In this document: piece by piece, positions 26,101-34,297 of the stretch
Numbering within the stretch: position 1 is the first letter of the stretch
How the letters are laid out: each line of letters begins with the position of its first letter
Source of the DNA: Flavobacteriales bacterium
GTDB taxonomy: Bacteria; Bacteroidota; Bacteroidia; Flavobacteriales_F; PHOS-HE28
Direction: 5' to 3'
Length of the DNA stretch: 64,000 nucleotides
Assembly (NCBI GenBank): GCA_016721005.1
Contig: JADKJM010000009.1
Coordinates: 1-64,000 of the forward strand
Notes under the pieces: generated by a model
Databases searched by the model: none
Seen by the model: the letters and a program-made list of their open reading frames with translations, nothing else
What the model was told of the DNA's origin: nothing
Position numbers and translations under genes: made by a program

Positions 26101-27993
26101 TCAGAAGCGCGCTGGCGGCTTGTTGTCCTTCCAGGCCAACAGATCATCCAACGTGCGAACGCTGACGGCGTGGTAATTCGGCCGTGCGGAGCGGTAGATG
26201 TTTTGCGCAAGGATCCTCCCCTTCTCACTTCGGATCAATCCGCTGTAGAGTGGAATGAGATACTTCCGACGCCCTACGGTGTTCAGGAATTCATCCAGGC
26301 GCGTATAAGCTTCTTCGTGGTCGTTGCGGATGCAGTTCTCCAACCACGCCACCAGGATCTCCGCATTGCCGGAGGATGTGAATTTGAAGGCGCCGTCCAG
26401 ATCGTTCATCTGTTCTTCTCTCATGTCCTGCGGTAGGTGCCTGAGGAAGTGCATCCACTCGAACGTGGTCCAACCGTTCGTGGCGAGTTCAGCGGCCGGT
26501 GTTCCGGAGGTCCATCGCGCGATCTGCTTCTCCACCAGGTCGAACCGATCGCTTGTGGGCATGACCGCATTCGCCGGCAATCCTTCCCCCTCGGTCCATG
26601 CGTTCACATCGAATGACAACCCATTGGGCGTCAACAAATGCTCTTGTAAATGCGTGATGAAGTGCTCCGTGGTCATACTCTGGAAAGCATACGTGTCGAA
26701 GTAGTTCCTCAGGAAGGCATCGAAGACCGGCCGGGTCGCCAATGCTTCCAATGTCCGGAGCATTGCACAGCCCTTCTCATACGCCACGTCGGTCATTCCA
26801 TCATCCGGGTTCCGGCCATCCAGGTCCAAATAGAGCCGTGTATCCTCCGGTTGGCCATCACGGGTCAGTTTCTCCATTGTGGCCTTCAGGTCCTGCGCTC
26901 CGATAACACCGAGCATGTCCACATAAGGCACTCCGTAAAGCGCTTCACAGATGCGACGCTCGAAATACACCGTGAACCCTTCATTCAACCAGAAGTCGTT
27001 CCATGTGGCGTTCGTGACCAGGTTCCCGCTCCAACTATGCGCCAATTCATGCGCGACCACTGCGGTCAGCGAACGATCACCGGCGATGATGGTCGGTGTT
27101 GCGAACGTGAGTCGCGGGTTCTCCATCCCGCCGAAGGGGAAGCTCGGTGGTAGCACGATCAGATCATACCGGCCCCAACGATAAGGACCGTAGAGGGTCT
27201 CTGCCGCTTCAAGCATCTTCTCCATATCCGCGAACTCCCACGCTGCCTTCTTCACCATGCTGCGCTCGGCGTAAACACCGGTTCGGGATCCCGTGGATTC
27301 GAATACGATGTCCCCGACGGCGAGCGCGATCAGGTATGCCGGGATCGGGTTGTCCATGCGGAAGGAATACGTTCCGTCGGCGCTATGCTCGGTCGGGTTC
27401 GTTGCGCTCATCACCGCCATCAACTCCTTCGGAACCGTCACATTCGCGGCGTAGGTGAAACGGATCCCGGGGCTATCCTGGATCGGGATCCATGTGCGCG
27501 TCAGGATCGCTTCGCCTTGCGTGAAAAGGAAGGGGAACTCACGATCGGTGGTCTGGCCCGGTCGCAACCATTGCAATGCCTTGGCCCTATCCCCGGTGTG
27601 GTAAACGATCCCCACCTCCTTCGTATCCGGTGTGATCCGCACCTCAAGGGAACGGCCCAACATGCTGCTATCCCCCATGGTGTATTGCGCATCGGACCCG
27701 TCACCCAGGAATACACGTTCAATGGTCAGCCCATCCGTATCGAAGATGATCCGGTCCGACTTCGACTCCACTTCGTACCGCGCCGTTCCGCTGATCCGCT
27801 TCGCATCCATGTCCACCACGAGATCAAGATCAAGGTGCGTGATCCGTGCATCGTCCGGCCGGGCGTGACTGTGATGGTCCATGGTGGTGGGTTTGTAACC
27901 CTTCTGCTTCGGGACTTGATCACCAGCTGGGCCGCAGGCCACCATACAGACGAGCAGGGTAGCAGTGGTGGACCGAATGAGCGAGGGTATCAT
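26101..27993 (-). CDS. M1 family metallo-aminopeptidase, leukotriene-A4-hydrolase type, lipoprotein
   Basis: 630 residues from ATG 27993; a TTG seven codons upstream is less likely. A lipoprotein-like signal ends in CMVAC. The exopeptidase motif GGMENP lies near residue 288. The zinc motif HELAHSW lies near 310, with the third ligand Glu in WLNEGFTVYFERR. The C-terminal helical domain (FEWMHFLRHLP...AYTRLDEFLNTVGRRKYLIPLYSGL) is of the LTA4 hydrolase type. It removes N-terminal residues from peptides in the envelope. A perfect -7 box lies 18 bases upstream. Confidence 0.95.
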   Translation of the reverse strand: MIPSLIRSTTATLLVCMVACGPAGDQVPKQKGYKPTTMDHHSHARPDDARITHLDLDLVVDMDAKRISGTARYEVESKSDRIIFDTDGLTIERVFLGDGSDAQYTMGDSSMLGRSLEVRITPDTKEVGIVYHTGDRAKALQWLRPGQTTDREFPFLFTQGEAILTRTWIPIQDSPGIRFTYAANVTVPKELMAVMSATNPTEHSADGTYSFRMDNPIPAYLIALAVGDIVFESTGSRTGVYAERSMVKKAAWEFADMEKMLEAAETLYGPYRWGRYDLIVLPPSFPFGGMENPRLTFATPTIIAGDRSLTAVVAHELAHSWSGNLVTNATWNDFWLNEGFTVYFERRICEALYGVPYVDMLGVIGAQDLKATMEKLTRDGQPEDTRLYLDLDGRNPDDGMTDVAYEKGCAMLRTLEALATRPVFDAFLRNYFDTYAFQSMTTEHFITHLQEHLLTPNGLSFDVNAWTEGEGLPANAVMPTSDRFDLVEKQIARWTSGTPAAELATNGWTTFEWMHFLRHLPQDMREEQMNDLDGAFKFTSSGNAEILVAWLENCIRNDHEEAYTRLDEFLNTVGRRKYLIPLYSGLIRSEKGRILAQNIYRSARPNYHAVSVRTLDDLLAWKDNKPPARF

Positions 27994-28011
27994 GGAATGT
28001 TCAGGAGCGGT

Positions 28012-28019
28012 CAAATGTA
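28012..28019 (-). promoter_or_regulatory. -7 box of the M1 aminopeptidase gene
   Basis: The minus strand reads TACATTTG, an exact TAnnTTTG match, 18 bases before ATG 27993. Confidence 0.55.
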
Positions 28020-28141
28020 AATGGACCGATCGGTCCTACAGGAACGGATCTTACCAGGCAATTGGAATTGCACCGCGACCACTCCGCCAGATGATGAGCA
28101 AGTCCGGTCCAGTCGAAATGAGCGCGCACCATTCCACATGA

Positions 28142-28171
28142 AAAGGGCTGCCTCTCGCGAGACAGCCCTTT
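28142..28171 (-). terminator. Hairpin terminator after the tRNA-like 3' fragment
   Basis: A nine-pair stem aaagggctg / cagcccttt. The same hairpin, slightly changed, follows the intact tRNA-Pro at 28490-28519, so tRNA end and terminator were duplicated together. Confidence 0.7.
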
Positions 28172-28177
28172 CTCCAG

Positions 28178-28240
28178 TCGGGGTGACTGGATCCGACCAG
28201 CGACCCTCCCGCCCAATGGCGGGATACACTACCGGGATGC
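28178..28240 (-). other. tRNA-Pro-like fragment (D loop to 3' end)
   Basis: Read on the minus strand it matches the intact tRNA-Pro from the D loop (ccggta) through the T arm (gctggtcggatccagt) to caccccga. It lacks the acceptor 5' strand. Its anticodon arm is replaced by tcccgcc-attg-ggcggga, and the T loop has lost a base. It cannot fold as a full tRNA. The stop codon of the GIY-YIG gene is the TAG inside its D loop. Confidence 0.8.
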
Positions 28241-28480
28241 ACAGATCAACTCTTCCACTCGACTACGCTTCTTCCAACCCTTCACTTCCCGTTCGCGACG
28301 GTACGCCGATGCCTTGTCCGGATGATCCTCCGTGTACACGACTTGCCAGTCCTGTGCTCGGCCGGTCCAATGCTTCCGATCACTCAGGTGTTTGCGCAAT
28401 CCCTCAGCAACTGTTTCAGAAGTATGGCCCACATAGTAGCGGTCAAGCTTCTCGGAATGGAGGACGTAGAACCAAGCCAT
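28229..28480 (-). CDS. Small GIY-YIG nuclease, embedded in a tRNA-Pro locus
   Basis: 83 residues. ATG 28480 gives MAWFYVLHSEKLDRYYVGHT, the GIY-YIG signature strands, followed by the helix with the catalytic Arg region and YRREREVKGWKKR with the metal-binding Glu. The open frame continues upstream through the tRNA-Pro T arm (GSNPVTPTG), which is not protein. It lies between the tRNA-Pro terminator and a second, partial tRNA-Pro. Small single-domain GIY-YIG proteins are common in Bacteroidota; their substrates are mostly unknown. The position suggests a homing-like element that targets tRNA-Pro. Confidence 0.88.
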   Translation of the reverse strand: MAWFYVLHSEKLDRYYVGHTSETVAEGLRKHLSDRKHWTGRAQDWQVVYTEDHPDKASAYRREREVKGWKKRSRVEELICASR

Positions 28481-28489
28481 GGCAAACAG

Positions 28490-28519
28490 CAAGGGCTGCC
28501 TCCTTCGAGACAGCCCTTT
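28490..28519 (-). terminator. Hairpin terminator after tRNA-Pro
   Basis: Stem aagggctg / cagccctt with a 12-base loop starts six bases after the tRNA 3' end. It is a near copy of the hairpin at 28142-28171. Confidence 0.7.
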
Positions 28520-28524
28520 ACCAG

Positions 28525-28598
28525 TCGGGGTGACTGGATTCGAACCAGCGACCACTTGCACCCCATGCAAGTACGCTACCGGGCTGCGCTACACCCCG
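28525..28598 (-). tRNA. tRNA-Pro (anticodon GGG)
   Basis: Acceptor cggggtg/caccccg. D arm gcgc/gcgt. Anticodon stem cttgc/gcaag with loop atggggt, giving GGG. T arm ctggttcgaatccag. It is 74 bases with discriminator A and CCA is not encoded. It is complete and canonical, unlike the two flanking fragments. Confidence 0.92.
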
Positions 28599-28620
28599 AA
28601 TTCCCTTGTCCCGCATTTCG

Positions 28621-28674
28621 CAGCGACCATCCCGCCGCATGGCGGGATACGCTACCGGGCTGCGTTACACCCCG
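28621..28674 (-). other. tRNA-Pro-like fragment (5' end to variable region)
   Basis: On the minus strand it reads cggggtg, then a D arm as in tRNA-Pro, an altered anticodon arm tcccgcc-atgc-ggcggga, and ggtcgctg, after which similarity to the tRNA ends. It lacks the T arm and acceptor 3' strand. It lies directly behind the locus promoter, upstream of the intact tRNA. Confidence 0.75.
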
Positions 28675-28684
28675 AAAGAGGGCG

Positions 28685-28692
28685 CGAATGTA
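28685..28692 (-). promoter_or_regulatory. -7 box of the tRNA-Pro locus
   Basis: The minus strand reads TACATTCG, one mismatch from TAnnTTTG. It ends ten bases before the first tRNA-like unit, about the spacing seen at tRNA-Arg. Confidence 0.5.
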
Positions 28693-28913
28693 GCAAAGCG
28701 TTGAGATGGCAGTGACGATAATGGAATGCAACCTGACCAGGATCGCCGTTTTGGGTGAACCCATCGACGACTTCGATTGTTGGTTCACGCATCGACAGAT
28801 CTTCAGATGCCTGCCAATTCCAAAGAACAGTGTACTCAGCAAGATCCTACGGAAGGAATGTACAAGCGGAAGCACTCTCCTACGAACGGCCCTGATCTCC
28901 CGATGTAGGCCGA

Positions 28914-28921
28914 TAGCTTTG
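28914..28921 (+). promoter_or_regulatory. -7 box of the TonB-dependent receptor gene
   Basis: TAGCTTTG, an exact TAnnTTTG match, ends ten bases before ATG 28932, implying a leader of only a few bases. The rest of the gap 28699-28913 shows nothing recognisable. Confidence 0.55.
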
Positions 28922-28931
28922 CAGCGCCCTA

Positions 28932-31355
28932 ATGAGGAAGATTCGATCCATTGTCGGACCCACTGTCGTCGTGGCGGTTTCGTTTGCCTGTTCGATCGCA
29001 CACGCGCAAAGCACGGTGACGATCAGCGGTTATGTGAAGGATGCCACCAACGGGGAAGCATTGATCGGTGCGAACGTGTACGTGAAGGAGACATTGCGCG
29101 GTGCTGCCACGAACGTCTATGGTTACTACGTCCTGAATCTGGAGCCTGGCAAGCATACGCTGGTCATGAGCTACGTGGGATATGAGGACTTCGTCCAGAC
29201 GGTGGATCTCAAGTCGAGCCTGAAACTGAACATCGAGGCACAGCCGAAGGTGATCCAAGCGCGTGAGTTCGAAGTGATCGGGGAAAAGGAAAAAGACAGC
29301 ACGCAGGGTACCCAGATGGGCACGGTGGACATTGACGTGCAACGCTTGAGCACGCTCCCTGCCCTACTAGGTGAAGTGGACATCCTGAAGACCATTCAAT
29401 TCCTACCTGGCGTAAAAAGCAACGGTGAGGGTAACAGTGGATTCTATGTCCGCGGTGGTGGCCCGGACCAGAACCTGATACTTCTGGACAATGCCACGGT
29501 GTATAATGCCAGCCACCTGTTTGGATTCTTCAGTGTGTTCAATGCCGATGCAGTAAAGAACATCGAACTGATCAAGGGTGGGATGCCGGCGAACTATGGC
29601 GGCCGGATCTCTTCCGTGCTCGACATCACCATGAAAGAGGGCAACAACAAAGGCTTCCATGGGCAAGGGGGGATCGGCCTGATCAGTTCGCGCCTCACCT
29701 TCGAAGGCCCGATCGTGAAGGATCGCGGTTCCTTCATCGTTAGTGGGCGAAGGACCTACATCGACATCCTGACGAAACCATTCCTGAAGGACTCGCCGAA
29801 TTTCAGCGGGACCGGCTACTACTTCTACGACCTCAACGCCAAGGCGAATTACAAGTTCAGCGACAAGGACCGCGTCTTCCTCAGCGGGTACTTCGGGCGG
29901 GATGTCTTCACATTCGCTGGTTCGAATTCCGGAGACCCGGCCTTCAAGATCCCATGGGGCAATACCACGGTGAGCGCACGCTGGAACCACGTCTTCGGTC
30001 CGAAACTCTTCCTGAACACCACGGCGACGTTCAGTGATTACTCCTTCGCATTCGATGCCAAGCAGGACCAGTTCGCCTTCAAACTCTTCAGCGGCATCAA
30101 GGATTACGGGATGAAGGTGGATCTGGCCCACTATCCCAACGCACGTCATCACTTGAAATACGGAGGGCAGTACATCTACCATGTGTACACCACCAGCACG
30201 GTGGAGGTGAGCAGCGGCGATACCGAGTTCGACATCACTACACCGCCAAAACTGCACGCTCATGAGAGTGCGCTCTACGTGATGGACGACTTCGACGTGA
30301 CCGACCTACTTCGCGTCAATGTCGGTCTGCGATTGACGCGCTTCGATCATGTCGGTCCGTACACTTTGTACCAACTGGATGACCGTGGCCGATCGGTCGG
30401 CCAAGAGGATCTCGCGTCGGGAAAGCACATCTCCTCCTACATGGCCTTGGAACCGCGCTTGAGCGCACGGTACACATTAGGACCGAACAGTAGCGTGAAA
30501 GCTTCCTTCAATCGTGGTCAGCAATATGTCCACTTGGCCAGCTTCAGCAGCATCGCGTTGCCCACGGATGTGTGGATCCCCAGCAGTTCGAAAGTGAAGC
30601 CACAGATCGGGACACAATACTCCGCCGGATATTTCCAGGATCTCTTCGAGGATGTGGTCGAAGCATCCGTTGAAGTGTACTACAAGGATTTCAAGAACCT
30701 GATCGAATACGCCGAAGGCGCGCAGCCGCAAGGCAATGGCAACACCAATTATGATGCACAGTTGGTATTCGGCGATGGATATAGTTATGGGGCCGAGTTC
30801 TTCTTGAAGCGTCGCACCGGAAAGGTGAATGGTTGGCTCGGCTACACCTGGAGCAAGACCATGCGCCAGTTCCCGGACATCAACGAGGGGCGTGAATTCG
30901 CCAGCCGATGGGATCGCCGGAACGACCTGAGCGTGGTGCTTGCCTACGATCGCAACAAGCGCTGGAGCTTCGGCGCCACGTTCGTGTACTCCACGGGCCA
31001 AGCCGTCACACTCCCCGTGAACCGCTACTTCATCGAGGGCCGACTCGTGAGCGAATACACCGAACGCAATGGATACCGCATGGCGCCCTACCACCGTTTG
31101 GATCTCAGCGCTACCCTCATGAACAAGGGATACCGGACGGTGAAGGATCCGCTGACCGGCGAGGAAAAGGAGGTCCTACGCAGTTGGCGAAGCAGCTGGA
31201 CCTTCGGGCTGTACAACGCCTACAACCGGCGCAACCCGTATTTCATCTACTTCGGCGCCGATGGCGTTCCGAGTGAGGGCACCTTTAAGGTCGTGGCGAA
31301 GCAGGTCTCCTTGTTCTCCATCCTCCCCTCCATCACATGGAACTTCAAATTCTGA
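28932..31355 (+). CDS. TonB-dependent outer membrane receptor with N-terminal carboxypeptidase-like domain
   Basis: 807 residues. A signal peptide ends in HAQ. Residues ~28-110 are a carboxypeptidase-regulatory-like domain (ISGYVKDATNGEALIGANVYVKE). The plug follows (GVKSNGEGNSGFYVRGGGPDQNLILLDNATVYNASH), then a beta barrel ending in the outer-membrane signal WNFKF. It should import an unknown ligand with TonB energy. It overlaps the downstream DUF4249 gene by one base (tgATG), a recurrent pairing in Bacteroidota. There is no SusD partner, so it is not a standard polysaccharide locus. Confidence 0.95.
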   Translation: MRKIRSIVGPTVVVAVSFACSIAHAQSTVTISGYVKDATNGEALIGANVYVKETLRGAATNVYGYYVLNLEPGKHTLVMSYVGYEDFVQTVDLKSSLKLNIEAQPKVIQAREFEVIGEKEKDSTQGTQMGTVDIDVQRLSTLPALLGEVDILKTIQFLPGVKSNGEGNSGFYVRGGGPDQNLILLDNATVYNASHLFGFFSVFNADAVKNIELIKGGMPANYGGRISSVLDITMKEGNNKGFHGQGGIGLISSRLTFEGPIVKDRGSFIVSGRRTYIDILTKPFLKDSPNFSGTGYYFYDLNAKANYKFSDKDRVFLSGYFGRDVFTFAGSNSGDPAFKIPWGNTTVSARWNHVFGPKLFLNTTATFSDYSFAFDAKQDQFAFKLFSGIKDYGMKVDLAHYPNARHHLKYGGQYIYHVYTTSTVEVSSGDTEFDITTPPKLHAHESALYVMDDFDVTDLLRVNVGLRLTRFDHVGPYTLYQLDDRGRSVGQEDLASGKHISSYMALEPRLSARYTLGPNSSVKASFNRGQQYVHLASFSSIALPTDVWIPSSSKVKPQIGTQYSAGYFQDLFEDVVEASVEVYYKDFKNLIEYAEGAQPQGNGNTNYDAQLVFGDGYSYGAEFFLKRRTGKVNGWLGYTWSKTMRQFPDINEGREFASRWDRRNDLSVVLAYDRNKRWSFGATFVYSTGQAVTLPVNRYFIEGRLVSEYTERNGYRMAPYHRLDLSATLMNKGYRTVKDPLTGEEKEVLRSWRSSWTFGLYNAYNRRNPYFIYFGADGVPSEGTFKVVAKQVSLFSILPSITWNFKF

Positions 31356-32317
31356 TGAAGCGACTTCCACTCTTCATCATCACTGCAGCCGTGCTGATCT
31401 CCTGCGAGAAGGAGATCACTGTGGATCTTCCCACCACGCCGAGCAAAGTGGTAGTGGAAGGTGTGATCGAGACGGGACAGGTACCGATCGTGCTATTGAG
31501 CCGGACGCAGAGCTTCTTCGAACCCACGACCATCAGTGGTCTGGCGAGGTTGTACATCACAAGTGCGACCGTGATCGTAAGTGATGGGATCGTCACGGAC
31601 ACGCTGGACCAAGTGTGCAGTTCACAGCTGACCGAGGACCAGTTGATCGCCGCCGCAGCAGCAACAGGGATCAGTGTCGATCTTCTGCGACAGATCAATA
31701 TCTGCGCTTGGACCGACCTCGGTGGTACGATGGTCGGCGTGGAAGGACGCTCTTATTCGCTCACCGTGATCGCGGACGGCAGGACGCTGACCAGTACGAC
31801 CAAGGTTCCTTTTGGTATTCCGTTGGATTCGCTGTGGTTCAAGCTCGCCAACCAACGCCCTGATGACGACACGCTTGGTTTCCTCTGGGGCACGATCGCC
31901 GATCCGGATACCGCCGGGAACGCCTACCGCTGGATGGCGAAACGTATCAATGCGGGATCCGATGGCGATGCCAAGGACGCCAGCTTCGTGGCACCCCTGT
32001 TCTCCACCTTCGATGATCGTTACGCCAACGGATTGCGATTCGATTTCGCATATAACCGAGGGAAAGTGGCCTTCAGCAGTGCCGATGATGATAACAACGA
32101 AGAGTCGGGCTACTTCAAAATGGGTGACACCGTGGTGGTGAAGTTCTCGAGCATCGGCTTGCCGGAGAACCGCTTTTATGAATCCTTCAGCAACAACGTG
32201 ACCTCACAGGGCGACATGTTCAGCAGTCCGGCCAACGTGATGAGCAACATCACCGGCGGTCTAGGGATCTGGGCCGGTTACGGCAGTCGGTTGGACACGG
32301 TGATCTGTGGTCCGTAG
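31355..32317 (+). CDS. DUF4249 lipoprotein, partner of the TonB receptor
   Basis: 320 residues from ATG 31355, whose A is the last base of the receptor stop. The signal peptide ends in AAVLISC with Cys at residue 17, predicting a lipoprotein. The DUF4249 features are EKEITVDLPTTPSKVVVEGVIETGQVPIVLLSRT and a middle part with DPDTAGNAYRWMAKRINAG. DUF4249 proteins are encoded next to TonB receptors of this type and probably act on the surface as a binding partner. Confidence 0.92.
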   Translation: MKRLPLFIITAAVLISCEKEITVDLPTTPSKVVVEGVIETGQVPIVLLSRTQSFFEPTTISGLARLYITSATVIVSDGIVTDTLDQVCSSQLTEDQLIAAAAATGISVDLLRQINICAWTDLGGTMVGVEGRSYSLTVIADGRTLTSTTKVPFGIPLDSLWFKLANQRPDDDTLGFLWGTIADPDTAGNAYRWMAKRINAGSDGDAKDASFVAPLFSTFDDRYANGLRFDFAYNRGKVAFSSADDDNNEESGYFKMGDTVVVKFSSIGLPENRFYESFSNNVTSQGDMFSSPANVMSNITGGLGIWAGYGSRLDTVICGP

Positions 32318-32374
32318 CACTCCGGTGTACTGTTCCACCTGATACTTGTTCGATATGAGCAGGACCACCTCGGC

Positions 32375-32382
32375 TACATTTG
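32375..32382 (+). promoter_or_regulatory. -7 box of trxB
   Basis: TACATTTG, an exact TAnnTTTG match, 18 bases before ATG 32401. Confidence 0.6.
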
Positions 32383-32400
32383 CGACCCGATAAACAGACA

Positions 32401-33351
32401 ATGTCCAACACACCCGAACATGTGAAATGCCTGATCATCGGATCAGGACCCGCTGGTTACTCCGCTGCCATTTACGCCGCTCGCGCCGACCTGAAACCGG
32501 TGCTGTACGAAGGCCCGCTGCCCGGTGGCCAGTTGACGCAGACCACGGAGGTGGACAACTATCCGGGTTATCCGAATGGTCGTACCGGGCCGGAGATGAT
32601 GGAGGACCTGAAGAAGCAGGCCGAGCGATTCGAAACGGATGTTCGCCATGGCTGGGTGACCAAAGTGGATCTGACCGGACCGGTACACAAGGCCTGGGTG
32701 GATGAGAAGACGGAGATCCACGCGGATACGATCATCATCAGCACCGGGGCAAGCGCGAAGTGGCTGGGCTTACCGAACGAAACACGGCTCCGTGACATCG
32801 GCGGTGGTGTAACCGCCTGTGCGGTTTGCGACGGATTCTTCTACAAAGGGCAAACCGTGGCACTTATCGGTGCCGGTGATAGCGCTTGCGAAGAAGCCAC
32901 CTACCTCTCCAAGCTCTGCCCGAAAGTGTACATGTTGGTGCGGCGTGGTGAGTTCCGGGCCAGCAAGGCCATGGTGCATCGCGTGGAGAACACCGCGAAC
33001 ATCGAAGTGCTGTACAACACAGAAGTGGAGGATGTGCTCGGCACGGATCGCGTGGAAGGGATCTCCATCGTGAACAACAAGACCGGTGCGAAAGGCAAGC
33101 TCGACGTGACAGGATTATTCCTCGCGATCGGACATACTCCGGCCACCGAACTCTTCAAAGGTTGGTTGGACATGGACGAGACCGGTTACCTGAAGCACGA
33201 CCCGGACCGCACCACGACGAAGATCCCCGGCGTGTTCGTGGCCGGTGATGCCGCTGACCGGATCTACCGGCAAGCCGTGACCTCGGCGGGAAGTGGTTGC
33301 ATGGCGGCGCTTGATGCGGAACGGTACTTGGCGGCGCAGGGGAAACACTAA
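32401..33351 (+). CDS. trxB: Thioredoxin-disulfide reductase
   Basis: 316 residues. ATG 32401 starts MSNTPEHVKCLIIGSGPAGYSAAIYAARA with the FAD dinucleotide motif. The redox pair is CAVCDGFF near residue 139. The NADPH motif GAGDSACEEATYL is followed by VRRGEFRASKAM. GVFVAGDAADRIYRQAVTSAGSGCMAALDAE closes the FAD site. It reduces thioredoxin with NADPH in the cytoplasm. Its 3' end overlaps the convergent gene by four bases. Confidence 0.97.
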   Translation: MSNTPEHVKCLIIGSGPAGYSAAIYAARADLKPVLYEGPLPGGQLTQTTEVDNYPGYPNGRTGPEMMEDLKKQAERFETDVRHGWVTKVDLTGPVHKAWVDEKTEIHADTIIISTGASAKWLGLPNETRLRDIGGGVTACAVCDGFFYKGQTVALIGAGDSACEEATYLSKLCPKVYMLVRRGEFRASKAMVHRVENTANIEVLYNTEVEDVLGTDRVEGISIVNNKTGAKGKLDVTGLFLAIGHTPATELFKGWLDMDETGYLKHDPDRTTTKIPGVFVAGDAADRIYRQAVTSAGSGCMAALDAERYLAAQGKH

Positions 33352-34289
33352 GGCACGATCAGCCAACCGCTGTATTCCAGTCGGAAGGCCACGATCTCAC
33401 GGCTCTTGAAGGGGATGTCCCAATCGCCTTTGTAGTCCACACGGACCGGCACAAGTTCGCCGTCCACCACGGTGTTGTCCACGCGAATGGTGATGTCGAA
33501 ATCGAGGAAGAGCGAACGGTGCGCGATCCGATACTCACGCGCCAGTACTTGCATCGTCTCCATATCGAACCACGTGACCATGCGTTTGATCACGGTGTCA
33601 TCCTCATCGGCGTGTTTGCCGTTCACACTGTCCTTGGCCACGGCGGTGAACGACCAGCACATCCTGCCGTTGCGGTGGTCGGTGTTCAATACATAGTCGT
33701 AGTACGGCACCAGTTCAGGGTCGAAGATGTCCAGCTTGTCACCGATCAGGGGCACGCTCGCGATCTCCTGTCCGGGGTTGAACATGAATTTCTTCAGTTC
33801 GCTCTTGTACTTCTCGAAGCGTGAGGACTTGTCCAGTTCCAGTGTTCGATCCGCGATCCGATTGCTCGCGACATAACGTCCCTTCGGGAAGAAGACGTCA
33901 TCGTACATCTCCGCAGTGAGGTACCGCATGTCGCCGTCGCGCTCTCGAAGCCGACCGCCTTCACGCACACTATCCAGAACCAGTTCGGCGAACTTGCCCT
34001 CACGCACCAAGCGGCCTCGTCGGAAGAGCGTCGCCGTCTCGCGCTCCTTCTTGTTCCGGACCGCCAAGGCAGAGCGCACATGGTGCGGATGGAAACGGGT
34101 ATTCAAGAAGGCATGATAGAAGGTGGTGTCCGTCATTACCTGCGTCATGAAACTCTGTAGGTCGAATCCTTTCGCGTTCCCGCTCACCACGAACTCCGGA
34201 AGCTGCACCTGCTTCATCACATCCTCCTGCGCCGACAAAAGCCCAGGGATCAGGAACCCGAGAAGAACGACCGATCGGAAAGCACGCAT
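33348..34289 (-). CDS. Hypothetical exported protein
   Basis: 313 residues from ATG 34289, with a signal peptide (MRAFRSVVLLGFLIPGLLSAQ). Conserved-looking stretches are TRFHPHHVRSALAVRNKKERE, YDYVLNTDHRNGRMCWSFTAVAKD and the C-terminal beta region TWFDMETMQVLAREYRIAHRSLFLDFDITIRVDN. It starts eight bases after the upstream gene's stop, so the two form an operon. I do not recognise a named family. It is probably periplasmic. Confidence 0.8.
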   Translation of the reverse strand: MRAFRSVVLLGFLIPGLLSAQEDVMKQVQLPEFVVSGNAKGFDLQSFMTQVMTDTTFYHAFLNTRFHPHHVRSALAVRNKKERETATLFRRGRLVREGKFAELVLDSVREGGRLRERDGDMRYLTAEMYDDVFFPKGRYVASNRIADRTLELDKSSRFEKYKSELKKFMFNPGQEIASVPLIGDKLDIFDPELVPYYDYVLNTDHRNGRMCWSFTAVAKDSVNGKHADEDDTVIKRMVTWFDMETMQVLAREYRIAHRSLFLDFDITIRVDNTVVDGELVPVRVDYKGDWDIPFKSREIVAFRLEYSGWLIVP

Positions 34290-34297
34290 GCGCACGG

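Noticed and set aside
28481..28570. N-terminal extension of the GIY-YIG protein
   Set aside because: The extra residues are the tRNA-Pro T arm and terminator read as codons.
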